Below are positions 24,420 through 34,399 of a DNA stretch of 64,000 bases, in pieces. Position 1 is the first letter of the stretch; every line of letters starts with the position of its first letter. The position numbers and the translations under genes are program-made. Source of the stretch: Coriobacterium glomerans PW2 (GTDB lineage Bacteria; Actinomycetota; Coriobacteriia; Coriobacteriales; Coriobacteriaceae); contig NC_015389.1 in assembly GCF_000195315.1 (NCBI RefSeq), forward strand, positions 682,001 to 746,000, read 5' to 3'. A model generated the notes under the pieces. The model worked only from the letters and a program-made list of their open reading frames with translations, was not told where the DNA came from and made no database searches.

Positions 24420-27400
24420 TCATGCCGAGAAGTAGGAGACTCCGCTTTCGAAGATCGGCATCCAGGTGTTGCCGGGGACGTTCGCATACAGATTCCGACC
24501 TCGGCGCTCCGTATGGCCCATCTTGCCGAGCACGCGCCCGTCGGGGCTCGAGATCGCCTCGATCGCCATGAGCGAGCCATTGGGGTTGACGTCGAGCGCC
24601 ATCGACGGCGCGCCGTCCTCATCGACGTACTGCGCGGCGATCTGCCCGGAGCTGGCGAGCTCGGAGAGCACCTCGGCCGGAGCTTCGAAGCGGCCCTCGC
24701 CGTGCGAGACGGGCACCGTATAGATCGTGTCCGAATCGCACGCGCTCACCCAGGGGGACAGGTCGCTCGCCAGGCGGACGCGAACGAGCCTGCTTTGATG
24801 ACGCCCGATGGTGTTGAGCGTGAGCGTGGGGTCCTGCGCGGTTGCGGTCACGATGTCGCCGTGGGCGATGAGCCCGAGCTTGATGAGGGCTTGAAATCCG
24901 TTGCAGATCCCGAGCATGAGCCCGTCACGCTCTCCCAGGAGCTCGCGCACGGCATCGGCGACCTCGGGGGCGCGGAAGAACGCCGTGATGAACTTCGCCG
25001 ATCCGTCCGGCTCATCGCCGCCTGAGAACCCACCCGGTATCATGACGATCTGGCTCGAGCGGATTCGTCGAGCCAGTTCCGCGGTGCTCTCGGCGACGTC
25101 GGACGGGGTGAGGTTTCCGAGCACGAGCGCATCGCAGACGGCACCCGCCGCCTCGAAGGCGCGAACGCTGTCATATTCGCAGTTGGTCCCTGGGAAGATC
25201 GGGATCACGACGCGCGGTTTGGCGATCCGACCGCGCCGGCGCTTCGCCGGTCTCGCTCGATCTGCGGACGCGTGCCAGATAAGCCGCTCGACGGATTCGA
25301 GCCCCTGCTGCTCCTCGCCCGCCGCGCGATATGGAAACACCGATTCGAGCGCGCTCTCCCAGCGCTGCTGGAGCTCATCGAGATCAATCGTCTCGCCGGC
25401 CCCGCGGAGCTCGAAGGCCTCGAGCGTCGTCCCGAGCGGCTCGATGACGACATCGTCTGGCCCCTGCGGCAGATCCGCCGTATCGGCGACCTCGACGATG
25501 AAGCTGCCGTACATCGGTTCGAACAGCGAGTCGATGTCGACATCGCGTGAGAGGGCGACGCCGACGCGGTTGCCCACAGACATCTTGAACAGCTCCTCCG
25601 CGCCGCAGCCGTAGCCCGGCGTCGCGATCGCGAGCGCCGAGGCGGCCCCGGTCATGTCCTCGACGATTCGAAGCGCGCTCAGAAGCGCCTGCGGGGCGGG
25701 CCTGCGATCGGTCCCGTATGCGGCGGGGGCTATGCGTACGATTCTGTGACCGGCGGCCTTGAACTCCGGAGAGACCGCGCGGTCGGCCGGGCCGGTCGAG
25801 ACGGCGAACGAGACGAGCGTCGGTGGCACATCCAGGTTCTCGAAGCTGCCGCTCATCGAGTCCTTGCCGCCGATCGCCGCCACCTTGAGATCGATCTGAG
25901 CCATGAGGGCGCCGAGCAGCGCGCTGACCGGCTTGCCCCACCGCTTCGGGTCGGATCGCAGCCGCTCGAAGTACTCCTGAAACGAGAGATAGGCGCTCGC
26001 GCGCGTGAAGCCGGAGGCCACGAGTTTCGAGATGCTCTCGACGACGCTGAGATACGCTCCGGCGAACGGATCGAGTTCCATGAGGAAGGGATTGAAGCCG
26101 AATGCCATGGCGCTCGCTGTGCGAGTCTCGCCGTCGACGGGAAACTTCGCGACCATAGCTTGGGCCGGGGTGAGCTGGCTCGATCCGCCGAACGGCATGA
26201 GTACGGTCGCAGCTCCGATCGTGGAGTCGAAGCGCTCGGCGAGTCCTTTGTTCGAGCACACGTTGAGATCGCTGACAAGCGAGCTCAGCCGTTCGGCCAA
26301 CGTCTCGCCCGGCCATGTCGGCTGCCAGATCCGGCGGGCTTCCACCCGCGCTCGCGCGTGCTTCGGCGCACCGTTGCTCGCGAGAAACGCGCGAGCGATG
26401 TCGACGATGACATCTCCGCGCCAGATCATGCGCACGCGCTCATCGTCGGTGACCTCGGCGATGACGGTCGCTTCCAGATTCTCCGAGCGCGCCAGCGACA
26501 TGAACTCCTCGACATCTTCGGCCGAGACGGCAACGGCCATGCGCTCTTGACTTTCAGAGATCGCGAGCTCGGTGCCATCGAGACCCTCGTATTTCTTCGT
26601 CACCCGGTCGAGATCGATCGCGAGTCCGTCTGCCAGCTCGCCCACGGCCACCGCGACCCCGCCGGCGCCGAAGTCGTTGCAGCGCTTGATGAGACGACAG
26701 GCGCGCTCGCCGCGGAACAGCCGCTGGAGCTTTCGCTCGACCGGTGCGTTGCCCTTCTGGACCTCTGCTCCGCATGTCTCGATGCTCTCGGCGCTATGAG
26801 TCTTGGACGAACCGGTGGCGCCGCCGATGCCGTCGCGACCCGTCCGCCCACCGAGCAGGATGATCTTGTCGCCAGGACACGGCCGTTCGCGATGCACGTG
26901 AGACGCCGGGGTCGCGCCCACCACGGCTCCGATCTCCAAGCGCTTTGCGACGTAGCCGGGGTGGTAGATCTCAGTGACCTGACCGGTCGCCAGACCGATC
27001 TGGTTGCCGTAGCTCGAGTATCCCTGGGCCGCCGCCGTCACGAGCTTTCGCTGCGGCAGCTTGCCGGGCAGCGTGTCGGCTACCGGTGCCAGCGGGTCCG
27101 CCGCTCCGGTGACGCGCATGGCCTGGTAGACGTAGGAGCGCCCGGACAAGGGGTCTCGAATCGCCCCTCCGATGCAGGTCGCTGCCCCTCCGAAGGGTTC
27201 GATTTCGGTGGGATGGTTGTGCGTCTCGTTCTTGAACAGCAAGAGCCAGTCCTCATCGCGACCGTTCACGTCGACAGCCGCGTGCACGCTGCAGGCATTG
27301 ATCTCCTCGGACTCGTCGACGCCGCGCAGCTCACCGCTCGCCTTCAGATGGCGCGCGCCGATCGTGCCCATGTCCATGAGCGTGACGGGTCGCTCCGCGC

Positions 27401-28172
27401 GCCCCAGATCCCGTCGAATTCTCAGATACCGCTCGTATGCGTCGCGCACGTCATCGTCTTCGATCTCGATATCGGCCAGCTGCGTGCCGAACGTCGTATG
27501 GCGGCAGTGATCCGACCAGTAGGTGTCGATGACGCGCAGCTCGGTGATGGAGGGATCCCGGTGCTCCCCTCGAAAGTACGTCTGGCAAAAGGAGATGTCG
27601 GCGGCGTCCATGGCGAGCCCGCGCTCAGCGATCAGCTTGTCGAGCCCGTCCGCATCGAGGTCGCGAAAGCCGTTCAGCATCTCGACGGATTCTGGGATCG
27701 AAGACTCGGCGGCAAGCGTCTCGGGCAGCTCGAGGCGGGCCGGGCGCGCCTCGACGGGATTCACGACATATCGCTCGATAGCGGCCGCCTCGCCGGCGCT
27801 CAGATGCCCTTCGAGCACGTAGACCCTGGCCGAGCGCACCTGTGGTCGCTCGCCTTGGGATATGAGCTGTATGCACTCGCTTGCGGACTCGGCGCGCTGA
27901 TCGAACTGGCCGGGAAGAAACTCGACGGCGAACACCGTCGCTTCCTCGGCGCGGGGCAGCTCGCGGGTCGCGACATCTACCTGCGGCTCGGAGAAGACCG
28001 TGGTGACAGCGTAGCGGAACAGCTCCTCGCTGATGCCCTCGACGTCATAGCGGTTCACGATGCGGACGCGCCTGAGACCGGGCACGCCGAGGGTGGCGCG
28101 CAACTCGTCTCCCAACCGCTGGGCCTCGATATCGAGGCCTGTTCTCTTCTCAACATAGATACGGCAGACCAT
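24420..28172 (-). CDS. purL: Phosphoribosylformylglycinamidine synthase, fused PurL-PurQ
   Basis: A 1250-aa single-chain FGAM synthase for step 4 of purine synthesis (FGAR + Gln + ATP to FGAM). Order: N-terminal PurS-like part, linker with ELRVIDTYWSDHCRHTTF, first AIR-synthase half with FKNETHNHPTEIEPFGGAATCIGG, second half, then a class I glutaminase domain: VIPIFPGTNCEYDS, LGICNGFQ (Cys about 1090) and GKMGHTERR. This large form is known from Proteobacteria and also from several Gram-positive gut bacteria. ATG 28172 with GAAGGGCGAGGG before it. It is monocistronic here, and I saw no purine or PRPP riboswitch in the 287-bp divergent upstream region. Confidence 0.95.
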   Translation of the reverse strand: MVCRIYVEKRTGLDIEAQRLGDELRATLGVPGLRRVRIVNRYDVEGISEELFRYAVTTVFSEPQVDVATRELPRAEEATVFAVEFLPGQFDQRAESASECIQLISQGERPQVRSARVYVLEGHLSAGEAAAIERYVVNPVEARPARLELPETLAAESSIPESVEMLNGFRDLDADGLDKLIAERGLAMDAADISFCQTYFRGEHRDPSITELRVIDTYWSDHCRHTTFGTQLADIEIEDDDVRDAYERYLRIRRDLGRAERPVTLMDMGTIGARHLKASGELRGVDESEEINACSVHAAVDVNGRDEDWLLLFKNETHNHPTEIEPFGGAATCIGGAIRDPLSGRSYVYQAMRVTGAADPLAPVADTLPGKLPQRKLVTAAAQGYSSYGNQIGLATGQVTEIYHPGYVAKRLEIGAVVGATPASHVHRERPCPGDKIILLGGRTGRDGIGGATGSSKTHSAESIETCGAEVQKGNAPVERKLQRLFRGERACRLIKRCNDFGAGGVAVAVGELADGLAIDLDRVTKKYEGLDGTELAISESQERMAVAVSAEDVEEFMSLARSENLEATVIAEVTDDERVRMIWRGDVIVDIARAFLASNGAPKHARARVEARRIWQPTWPGETLAERLSSLVSDLNVCSNKGLAERFDSTIGAATVLMPFGGSSQLTPAQAMVAKFPVDGETRTASAMAFGFNPFLMELDPFAGAYLSVVESISKLVASGFTRASAYLSFQEYFERLRSDPKRWGKPVSALLGALMAQIDLKVAAIGGKDSMSGSFENLDVPPTLVSFAVSTGPADRAVSPEFKAAGHRIVRIAPAAYGTDRRPAPQALLSALRIVEDMTGAASALAIATPGYGCGAEELFKMSVGNRVGVALSRDVDIDSLFEPMYGSFIVEVADTADLPQGPDDVVIEPLGTTLEAFELRGAGETIDLDELQQRWESALESVFPYRAAGEEQQGLESVERLIWHASADRARPAKRRRGRIAKPRVVIPIFPGTNCEYDSVRAFEAAGAVCDALVLGNLTPSDVAESTAELARRIRSSQIVMIPGGFSGGDEPDGSAKFITAFFRAPEVADAVRELLGERDGLMLGICNGFQALIKLGLIAHGDIVTATAQDPTLTLNTIGRHQSRLVRVRLASDLSPWVSACDSDTIYTVPVSHGEGRFEAPAEVLSELASSGQIAAQYVDEDGAPSMALDVNPNGSLMAIEAISSPDGRVLGKMGHTERRGRNLYANVPGNTWMPIFESGVSYFSA

Positions 28173-28459
28173 GGTGCCCTCGCCCTTCTGCTGGGGCTCG
28201 CCCGGATCGGCGGCGAGCTGTGATGACTTTCCTATGATATGACATTATCGTTGCCGGGCGGGCCGCGTTGCACGCCATGTTGAGAAGCACGCGTCGTCCT
28301 CGCGCACTCGAGGCTCTGCGCATCGGGGATTTGTGTCAAGAATGATGTTTTTATCCTGATCGCTCGCGCGCCTTTGGTCGGAACTAGAATCGAGTGTCGA
28401 ATGAAAAACGGGTGCGGCCTCAAATATCGGCCGCGCACGTCATAACGAACGGGGACGAG

Positions 28460-30790
28460 ATGGGCACTATAGTTATGACCTGCATCTCTGCTGTTGCAAC
28501 GGTTTTGATGGCAATCATGATCGCAAGATTTCTTATTGCGGGTCGCCAGACAGGCGCGCCGGCTCTGCGCTCGCGGACAGCTTGGTGCTGCACGTTCACC
28601 GTCGTCTCGATCGTCGTGGGCGGGCTGTGCGCCCGCGGTATGCTCTCCGCCGATCCGCTTTCCCTGATCGTGCTCAGCGTCGTGCTCGTCGGATGCGTCG
28701 CGGCGCAGACGCGCGCGGAATCGATCGCGCGTTTCGTTTCCGTGCCGCGCCACCCCTATGTCCGCTCGCTCGCGCTCGTGCTCATCGCGTCGCTGCTGGC
28801 GATGATGGCTCTCGAGATCCCCTGGAACCATGAGATCTGGAATATGGTCATGATGACCGCGATACTGGAATACCTGCTCATCGCGGCGCTCCTGTCGTTT
28901 TTGTATTACCTGCCCAGACGACACGGCGTTCTCGCCGCCGCGGCCGTCGCGGTGCTGGCCGGTATCGGCGTCGCGCAGTATTTCGTCGTGACGTTTCGAC
29001 AGATGCCGATTCAGCCCGGGGACCTGTTCGCGCTTTCCACGGCGGCGTCGGTGGCGGACTCCTACATCTATGTGGTTTCGGCATACTGCCTGTACGGCAT
29101 CGCCTTCGCGGCGGTGGCGATCTGCCTTTTCTCGTTGTCCTTCCCCCTGACTCAGGGCAGTCTCAACCCGTCGTCGACTTCATGCGCCCCGCTGCCGACG
29201 ATACGAGCTGGCCGCGCGCTCGCCGATGAGGCGGAGAAGTGCGATGCCGCTCCCGAGGACGCGCGGGACCAGCGCGGTCCCGCCGAGGCGTCCGACGACG
29301 AGCGACACGAGGAGGGTTTCCGCTTGAAGCTGCCGCTCACCGTGGATCGCCGGACCGCTGTGTTGTCTGCCGCGTTTCTGGCGGGACAGGCTTTCGTGGA
29401 CTACTACAACACCCTCGACGTCCGTCTCTACACCTGGCGGCCGCTTGGCAGCTACTACGACCAGGGATTCCTGCCGACGTTCATCTCGACCGCGCAGATG
29501 ATGATTCCGCCCAAGCCCAAGCACTTCAACAGCGAAGACGCCGACAAGTTGATCAAGCGCTACGCCGCATCATGGGACAGCGATGCGAACGGGGGACTGC
29601 TTCCGGCACGCGCCGCAGCCGAGCAGCAGTTCGAGGAGCTGAAACCCTCCATCATCTGCATCATGAACGAGTCGTTCTCCGATCTGTCGATCTTCGACGG
29701 ACTTCGCTGCGGCTACAAGGGCCCCCAGCGGTTCGCCAGCGTCAGCGATGCGCTGTTTTGCGGAACGAGCTACATGAGCGCGTTCGGCGGAGGCACCTGC
29801 AACAGCGAGTTCGAGTTTCTGACCGGCCACTCCATGGCGTTTCTTGGTTCAGGCGTCTATCCGTTCATGACCTACAATCTCGCTCCCACCGAGAACCTCG
29901 CGCGGCAATTCGCCAAGCAGGGCTATCATGCCCTCGCCATGCATCCAAACCATGCCTCGAACTGGAATCGCGTGAATGTCTTCAATGATATGGGCTTCGA
30001 GCACTTCTACTCGATCAAGGACTTCGTCGGCGCCGAGGAGCTGTGCCGCAAGGTAACCGATGCTGCGACCTATGACAAGTGTCTGGACCTGCTGCGCTCG
30101 CAGGATGAGCCCGTGTTCATCCACGACGTCACGATGCAGAACCATTCCGGATACGACACCGGTCTGATCCCTCCGGCTCAGCGACTGAGCTATGTCCCGG
30201 CGGGCGTCGACGCGGATCACATCAGATGGACGAATGAGTACCTCGCCCTCATCGAGGCCTCCGATGTCGCGTTCAGATCCTTCTTGGATTCGCTGTCCAA
30301 GCTCAGCAGGCCCGTGGTCGTGGTCATGTACGGCGATCACCAGCCGTTCTTCACCGACGCCTTCAACGACAGCTATTTCAAGGGCGAGCCGAACGCGGAT
30401 CACACAGAACGGATCTGGCAGACGAAGTACATGGTGTGGGCGAATTACGACGTCGCTGGCGCGCGACAGCACAGCGATGTCTTGGATACGAGCATCAACA
30501 ACGTCGGCGCGCTCGCCCTGGAGGCGATAGGCGCCCCGCTGAGCTCCTATCAGCGCGCCCATCTCGCGCTCAGAAAAGAGATGCCGGCGATCAACGTGGT
30601 GGGGTATCGGGATGCCGCAGCCGCCTGGCACCTCTCAGAGGAGACGAGCGACGCAAGCGAAGCGCGCGAGAATTACGCCGCGATGCAGTATCGCGCCCTG
30701 TTCGACCATGGCCAGTCTATTTTCGCCACGCGCAGGCAGACCGAGGCAAATGAGACCGACGCGAACGCCGCGCCCGGAACCGATATCTGA
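28460..30790 (+). CDS. LTA synthase-family sulfatase (phosphoglycerol transferase-like)
   Basis: A 776-aa membrane enzyme. About five or six N-terminal hydrophobic segments are followed by a long polar loop (roughly 230-280 after the start) and an extracytoplasmic alkaline-phosphatase-fold domain. Catalytic features: ICIMNESFSDLSIF (metal-binding Glu), GGGTCNSEFEFLTG with presumed nucleophile Thr446, and MYGDHQPFF with Asp626-His627. It matches LtaS/MdoB-like proteins that transfer glycerol-phosphate to glycolipid or polysaccharide. An upstream GTG at 28394 would add 22 polar residues but lacks a ribosome site. Whether the product is LTA, a wall polymer or a modified glycan cannot be told. 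A strong hairpin follows the stop. Confidence 0.88.
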   Translation: MGTIVMTCISAVATVLMAIMIARFLIAGRQTGAPALRSRTAWCCTFTVVSIVVGGLCARGMLSADPLSLIVLSVVLVGCVAAQTRAESIARFVSVPRHPYVRSLALVLIASLLAMMALEIPWNHEIWNMVMMTAILEYLLIAALLSFLYYLPRRHGVLAAAAVAVLAGIGVAQYFVVTFRQMPIQPGDLFALSTAASVADSYIYVVSAYCLYGIAFAAVAICLFSLSFPLTQGSLNPSSTSCAPLPTIRAGRALADEAEKCDAAPEDARDQRGPAEASDDERHEEGFRLKLPLTVDRRTAVLSAAFLAGQAFVDYYNTLDVRLYTWRPLGSYYDQGFLPTFISTAQMMIPPKPKHFNSEDADKLIKRYAASWDSDANGGLLPARAAAEQQFEELKPSIICIMNESFSDLSIFDGLRCGYKGPQRFASVSDALFCGTSYMSAFGGGTCNSEFEFLTGHSMAFLGSGVYPFMTYNLAPTENLARQFAKQGYHALAMHPNHASNWNRVNVFNDMGFEHFYSIKDFVGAEELCRKVTDAATYDKCLDLLRSQDEPVFIHDVTMQNHSGYDTGLIPPAQRLSYVPAGVDADHIRWTNEYLALIEASDVAFRSFLDSLSKLSRPVVVVMYGDHQPFFTDAFNDSYFKGEPNADHTERIWQTKYMVWANYDVAGARQHSDVLDTSINNVGALALEAIGAPLSSYQRAHLALRKEMPAINVVGYRDAAAAWHLSEETSDASEARENYAAMQYRALFDHGQSIFATRRQTEANETDANAAPGTDI

Positions 30791-31135
30791 TTGGAGCGCA
30801 TCGCCTCTCGCGGCTCATCGGAGCCGCGAGAGGCAGATTCGCGTCAATCGCGATCGCCGGTTGATCTTTTTGCGGCAGATCCACCTCCGCGCTGTCTCGC
30901 CTTCGAGCGGGAAGGGTTCCGCGCCATCTCAGTGGACCTGCGGTTTGCGTAACAGAGATTTAACATGCTGCAGACATCGGCGCTAAATGGGATACCGTCA
31001 GGTCAACCATATCAGACGAGATCGAATCGCGTTGTGTTGGCGCTGCAACCGGTGAAGGCGCGGGACGAACCTGTGCGCTTCGCGCTTCGAGAGGGTAATC
31101 TAGGTCAAACCGAGATGAAGTGAGAGGGGAGCCGC
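30791..31135. other. 345-bp intergenic region between LTA synthase and livJ
   Basis: It holds the 14-bp terminator hairpin at its left end and the liv leader at its right. I see no T-box (no AGGGTGGNACCGCG) or other recognised riboswitch and no coding frame. Confidence 0.6.
30803..30834 (+). terminator. Strong 14-bp hairpin terminator without U tract
   Basis: Perfect inverted repeat (left arm 30803-30816, ATCG loop, right arm 30821-30834) 13 bp after the LTA-synthase stop. No T run follows. Confidence 0.65.
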
Positions 31136-32326
31136 ATGCCATGTCAAGGTGACAGCCGATTCGGTCCGACAATCGATCGGAGGGTTTTCGCGGGACTTTT
31201 CGGTCTGTCAGCCGCAGCAGCTCTCGTCGGCTGCTCGGGCAACGACCCATCCGGCCACTCCACCGATACGGATGGGCGTGCGTTCAAGATCGGGGTCATC
31301 GGTCCACTCACCGGCGATAGCGCCTCGTATGGGATCTCTGTTGCGAGGGGCGCGAAGCTCGCCGCACGAGATTTCCAAGATGATGAGCGCACCTACGAGA
31401 TCAGAGCAGAGGACGACATCGCGGACTCGGAGACATCGGTCAACGCGTTCAACGCTCTTTACGATTGGGGGATGCAGGCGCTCGTCGGTCCCACCACGAC
31501 CGGTGCGGCGCTGGCCGTCTCCTCGGAGGCCTATGAGGCGCGCATCTTCATGCTCACTCCGTCAGCGACCTCAGAAGAGGTCACATCCGGCAAGGACAAC
31601 GTATACCAGGTCTGCTTCACCGATCCCGCTCAGGGCAAGAACTCCGCGCTCTTCATCTCGAATCACTTCCCGGGCGAGAAGATCGCGGTATTCTATAGAA
31701 ACGATGACTCCTATTCGCAAGGCATCGCGACCGCCTTTCTCGAGCAGGCGAAGGTCTCGGGGCTCGATATCGTCAAGAGCGAGCTGACGTTCACCGAGGA
31801 CACACAAAGCGACTTCAAGGTTCAGCTGACCTCTGCGCGAAGCTCGGGCGCGACGATGATCTTCGCTCCGATCTATTACACACCGGCTTCCGTGCTGCTG
31901 ACTCAGGCGCACGAGATGGGCTTTTCCGTCAGGGTCTTCGGTGTGGACGGCATGGATGGCATCCTGTCCGTCGAGAACTTCGATGCCCGTCTCGCTGAAG
32001 GCGTCTGCCTGCTCACACCGTTCTCGGCCGACGATGCGCGAAGCGCCGAGTTCGTGAACGCTTTTCGCAAGGAGTTCGACGCCGTCCCCGATCAGTTCGC
32101 CGCCGATGCCTATGATGCGGTCCACGCCATTCATGAGGCGCTGGCGCATGCAGACATCGATGCGGACGCATCCGCCGAAGACGTGTGCGACAGTCTGCGC
32201 GTGGCGATGACCGAGATCGAGGTCGATGGTCTGACCGGCAAGCTCACTTGGAAGAGCAGCGGACAGGTCTCCAAGGAGCCGACCGCCTATGTCGTGAGAG
32301 ACGGTGCCTATGTCGCGGTCGAGTAG
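31136..32326 (+). CDS. livJ: Branched-chain amino-acid ABC transporter, substrate-binding lipoprotein (LivJ/LivK)
   Basis: A 396-aa type 1 periplasmic-binding-fold protein. An N-terminal lipoprotein signal ends in the lipobox ALVGC (Cys about residue 33), followed by a Ser/Gly/Asp linker. The mature part begins FKIGVIGPLTGDSASYG and has ARDFQDDERTYEIRAEDDIADSET and VPDQFAADAYDAV, as in Leu/Ile/Val-binding proteins. It would be anchored on the outer face of the membrane and feed the permease coded downstream. ATG 31136 behind AGAGGGGAG. It is followed after 108 bp by livH; the longer gap may allow higher expression of the binding protein. Confidence 0.92.
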   Translation: MPCQGDSRFGPTIDRRVFAGLFGLSAAAALVGCSGNDPSGHSTDTDGRAFKIGVIGPLTGDSASYGISVARGAKLAARDFQDDERTYEIRAEDDIADSETSVNAFNALYDWGMQALVGPTTTGAALAVSSEAYEARIFMLTPSATSEEVTSGKDNVYQVCFTDPAQGKNSALFISNHFPGEKIAVFYRNDDSYSQGIATAFLEQAKVSGLDIVKSELTFTEDTQSDFKVQLTSARSSGATMIFAPIYYTPASVLLTQAHEMGFSVRVFGVDGMDGILSVENFDARLAEGVCLLTPFSADDARSAEFVNAFRKEFDAVPDQFAADAYDAVHAIHEALAHADIDADASAEDVCDSLRVAMTEIEVDGLTGKLTWKSSGQVSKEPTAYVVRDGAYVAVE

Positions 32327-32434
32327 GCTCGCATCGCGCGCCGTGTTCAGGAAATCTACCGAGGTGGCGCATGCTGCTCGCTTGGCGATGATCGTCAGCT
32401 CGGGCGCGCGGCGCTCAGAGAGGAGGTGCGGCGC

Positions 32435-33316
32435 GTGAGCGCGTTCAGCCAATATCTGCTCGGCGGCATCAGCTTGGGCAGCGTCTACGCGATCATCGCT
32501 TTGGGCTATACGATGGTCTACGGCATCGCCAAGATGCTCAACTTCGCTCACGGCGATATCATCATGGTCGGTGCCTATGTCTCGTTCTCCGCAACAACCT
32601 ATCTGGGTGCGCCCGGGTGGGTGTCCTATTTGATGGCGATCGCGCTCTGCGCGGTTCTGGGCATGCTCATCGAGGGATTGGCGTACCGCCCGCTGCGGCA
32701 CGCCGCCCCGCTCGCCGTGCTCATCACCGCTATCGGCGTCTCTTATTTCCTTCAGAATTCCGCGCAGCTCATCTGGGGTGCGGCTCCGAAGCACTTCACA
32801 TCGCTCGCGAGCGTTCCCGTTCTGACCCACCTCACCGGCCTGCCGATCAGCGAGGTGTCGCTCATAACCGTTTTCACCTGCGTTGCGATCATGATCGGCC
32901 TCATGTGGTTCATCTCTCGAACGCGGACGGGCAAGGCCATGCGGGCATGCTCTCAGGATGCCCAGGCGGCCCAGCTCATGGGAATCAATGTGAATCGCAC
33001 CATCTCGACCACGTTCGCCATCGGCTCGGCGCTGGCTGCGATCGCCGGCGTGCTGCTGTGCTCCTATTCACCGGTGCTGCAGCCGACGACGGGCTCCATG
33101 CCCGGCATCAAAGCGTTCACGGCGGCCGTGTTCGGGGGCATCGGCTCTCTGCCGGGTGCATTCATCGGCGGCATCCTGCTCGGTGTCGTCGAGGCTCTGG
33201 CAAAGGCGTATCTCTCGAGCAGCCTCGCGAACTCAATCGTATTCGGTGTGCTGATCATCGTGTTGCTCGTGAGGCCCGCCGGACTGCTCGGTCGCCGCGT
33301 TCCGGAAAAGGTCTAG
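32435..33316 (+). CDS. livH: Branched-chain amino-acid ABC permease LivH
   Basis: A 293-aa integral membrane protein with about 8 hydrophobic segments. GSVYAIIALGYTMVYGIAKMLNFAHGD is the LivH hallmark; GKAMRACSQDAQAAQLMGI is the cytoplasmic coupling loop. GTG 32435 lies 8 nt after AGGAGG; the upstream GTG at 32426 overlaps that site. It forms the transmembrane channel with LivM. The stop is directly followed by the livM GTG. Confidence 0.93.
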   Translation: MSAFSQYLLGGISLGSVYAIIALGYTMVYGIAKMLNFAHGDIIMVGAYVSFSATTYLGAPGWVSYLMAIALCAVLGMLIEGLAYRPLRHAAPLAVLITAIGVSYFLQNSAQLIWGAAPKHFTSLASVPVLTHLTGLPISEVSLITVFTCVAIMIGLMWFISRTRTGKAMRACSQDAQAAQLMGINVNRTISTTFAIGSALAAIAGVLLCSYSPVLQPTTGSMPGIKAFTAAVFGGIGSLPGAFIGGILLGVVEALAKAYLSSSLANSIVFGVLIIVLLVRPAGLLGRRVPEKV

Positions 33317-34399
33317 GTGGGAGCTGTGCGATTTCTCAACAACAGGCGCACGGCGTCTGATCTTCTCACCTACGCGATAGTCGTGGTCGCGTTCGCGCTC
33401 ACGACCGCGGCTCAGGCCGCGCACATGGTTCCGCGTTCCCTTGCCGGCCAGCTCGTACCTATCAGCTGCTACATCGTCATGGCGGTCTCGCTCAACCTCG
33501 TCGTCGGCATCTCGGGTGAGCTGTCCCTGGGTCACGCGGGCTTCATGAGCATCGGCGCCTTCACGGGCATCATGTGCGCCGCCGGACTTGCCCGGGCCAT
33601 ACCGGCACCTGAGATTCGTCTCGCACTGGCCATGGTCGTCGGTGCCGGTTTCGCCTGTATCGCCGGATTTCTCATCGGAATCCCCGTCATGCGCCTTCGT
33701 GGAGACTATCTGGCAATCGTCACGCTCGCCTTCGGTGAGATCATCAAGGAGCTCATCAACTGCCTTCTCGTCGGCGTCGATTCAGACGGCGTACACGTTC
33801 TGATCAACGTCTCGGGGACCCTCGGTGTCAGAGATCTGCATCTGGCCGCAGGCGGTCAAGCGATCATCAAGGGCGCCCAGGGTGCTTCGGGAACCGAAAA
33901 GATCGCGACGTTCGCAGCCGGTTTCGTTCTCGTCATGGTCGCGCTCGTCGTCATCCAGAACCTCGTTCGCAGTCGCACGGGTCGCGCTATCATGGCCGTG
34001 CGAGACAATCGCATCGCCGCGCAGAGCGTCGGCATCTCGGTGACGAAGTACCGCATGATCGCCTTCGTGGTCGCAGCGGCGCTCGCCGGGGCCTCCGGAG
34101 CGCTGTTCGGCTGCAACTTCACTCAGCTGTCCGCCTCGAAGTTCGGCTTCAACACCTCGATTCTGGTATTGGTCTTCGTGGTGCTCGGAGGGTTGGGCAG
34201 CATGCGCGGCTCCATGGCAGCCGCCGTGGTTCTGACCGTTCTGCCTGAGGCGCTGCGCGAGTTTTCCAGCTATCGCATGCTCGCCTACGCCGTGGTGCTC
34301 ATCGCGGTCATGATCATCAGGAACAGCGATCGCGTTCGCTGGGCCGTCGCTCGGCTGAAGCACAGGGTCGCGCGCACCCGGGCGGTGCGCCATGTCTAG
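33317..34399 (+). CDS. livM: Branched-chain amino-acid ABC permease LivM
   Basis: A 360-aa integral membrane protein, about 10 hydrophobic segments. Hallmarks: NLVVGISGELSLGHAGFMSIGAF, RGDYLAIVTLAFGEIIKE and GRAIMAVRDNRIAAQSVGIS. The GTG at 33317 abuts the livH stop; a second GTG three codons on (33326) is possible. A roughly 40-residue loop (about 150-190) with GGQAIIKGAQGASGTEKI is typical of Gram-positive LivM. The gene overlaps livG by 8 bp. Confidence 0.92.
   Translation: MGAVRFLNNRRTASDLLTYAIVVVAFALTTAAQAAHMVPRSLAGQLVPISCYIVMAVSLNLVVGISGELSLGHAGFMSIGAFTGIMCAAGLARAIPAPEIRLALAMVVGAGFACIAGFLIGIPVMRLRGDYLAIVTLAFGEIIKELINCLLVGVDSDGVHVLINVSGTLGVRDLHLAAGGQAIIKGAQGASGTEKIATFAAGFVLVMVALVVIQNLVRSRTGRAIMAVRDNRIAAQSVGISVTKYRMIAFVVAAALAGASGALFGCNFTQLSASKFGFNTSILVLVFVVLGGLGSMRGSMAAAVVLTVLPEALREFSSYRMLAYAVVLIAVMIIRNSDRVRWAVARLKHRVARTRAVRHV

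Noticed and set aside
25746-28223. 825-codon open frame on the plus strand
   Set aside because: Antisense to purL, which has clear catalytic motifs.
30791-31135. T-box or other riboswitch upstream of livJ
   Set aside because: No T-box sequence or specifier-loop pattern found; only a terminator hairpin for the previous gene.
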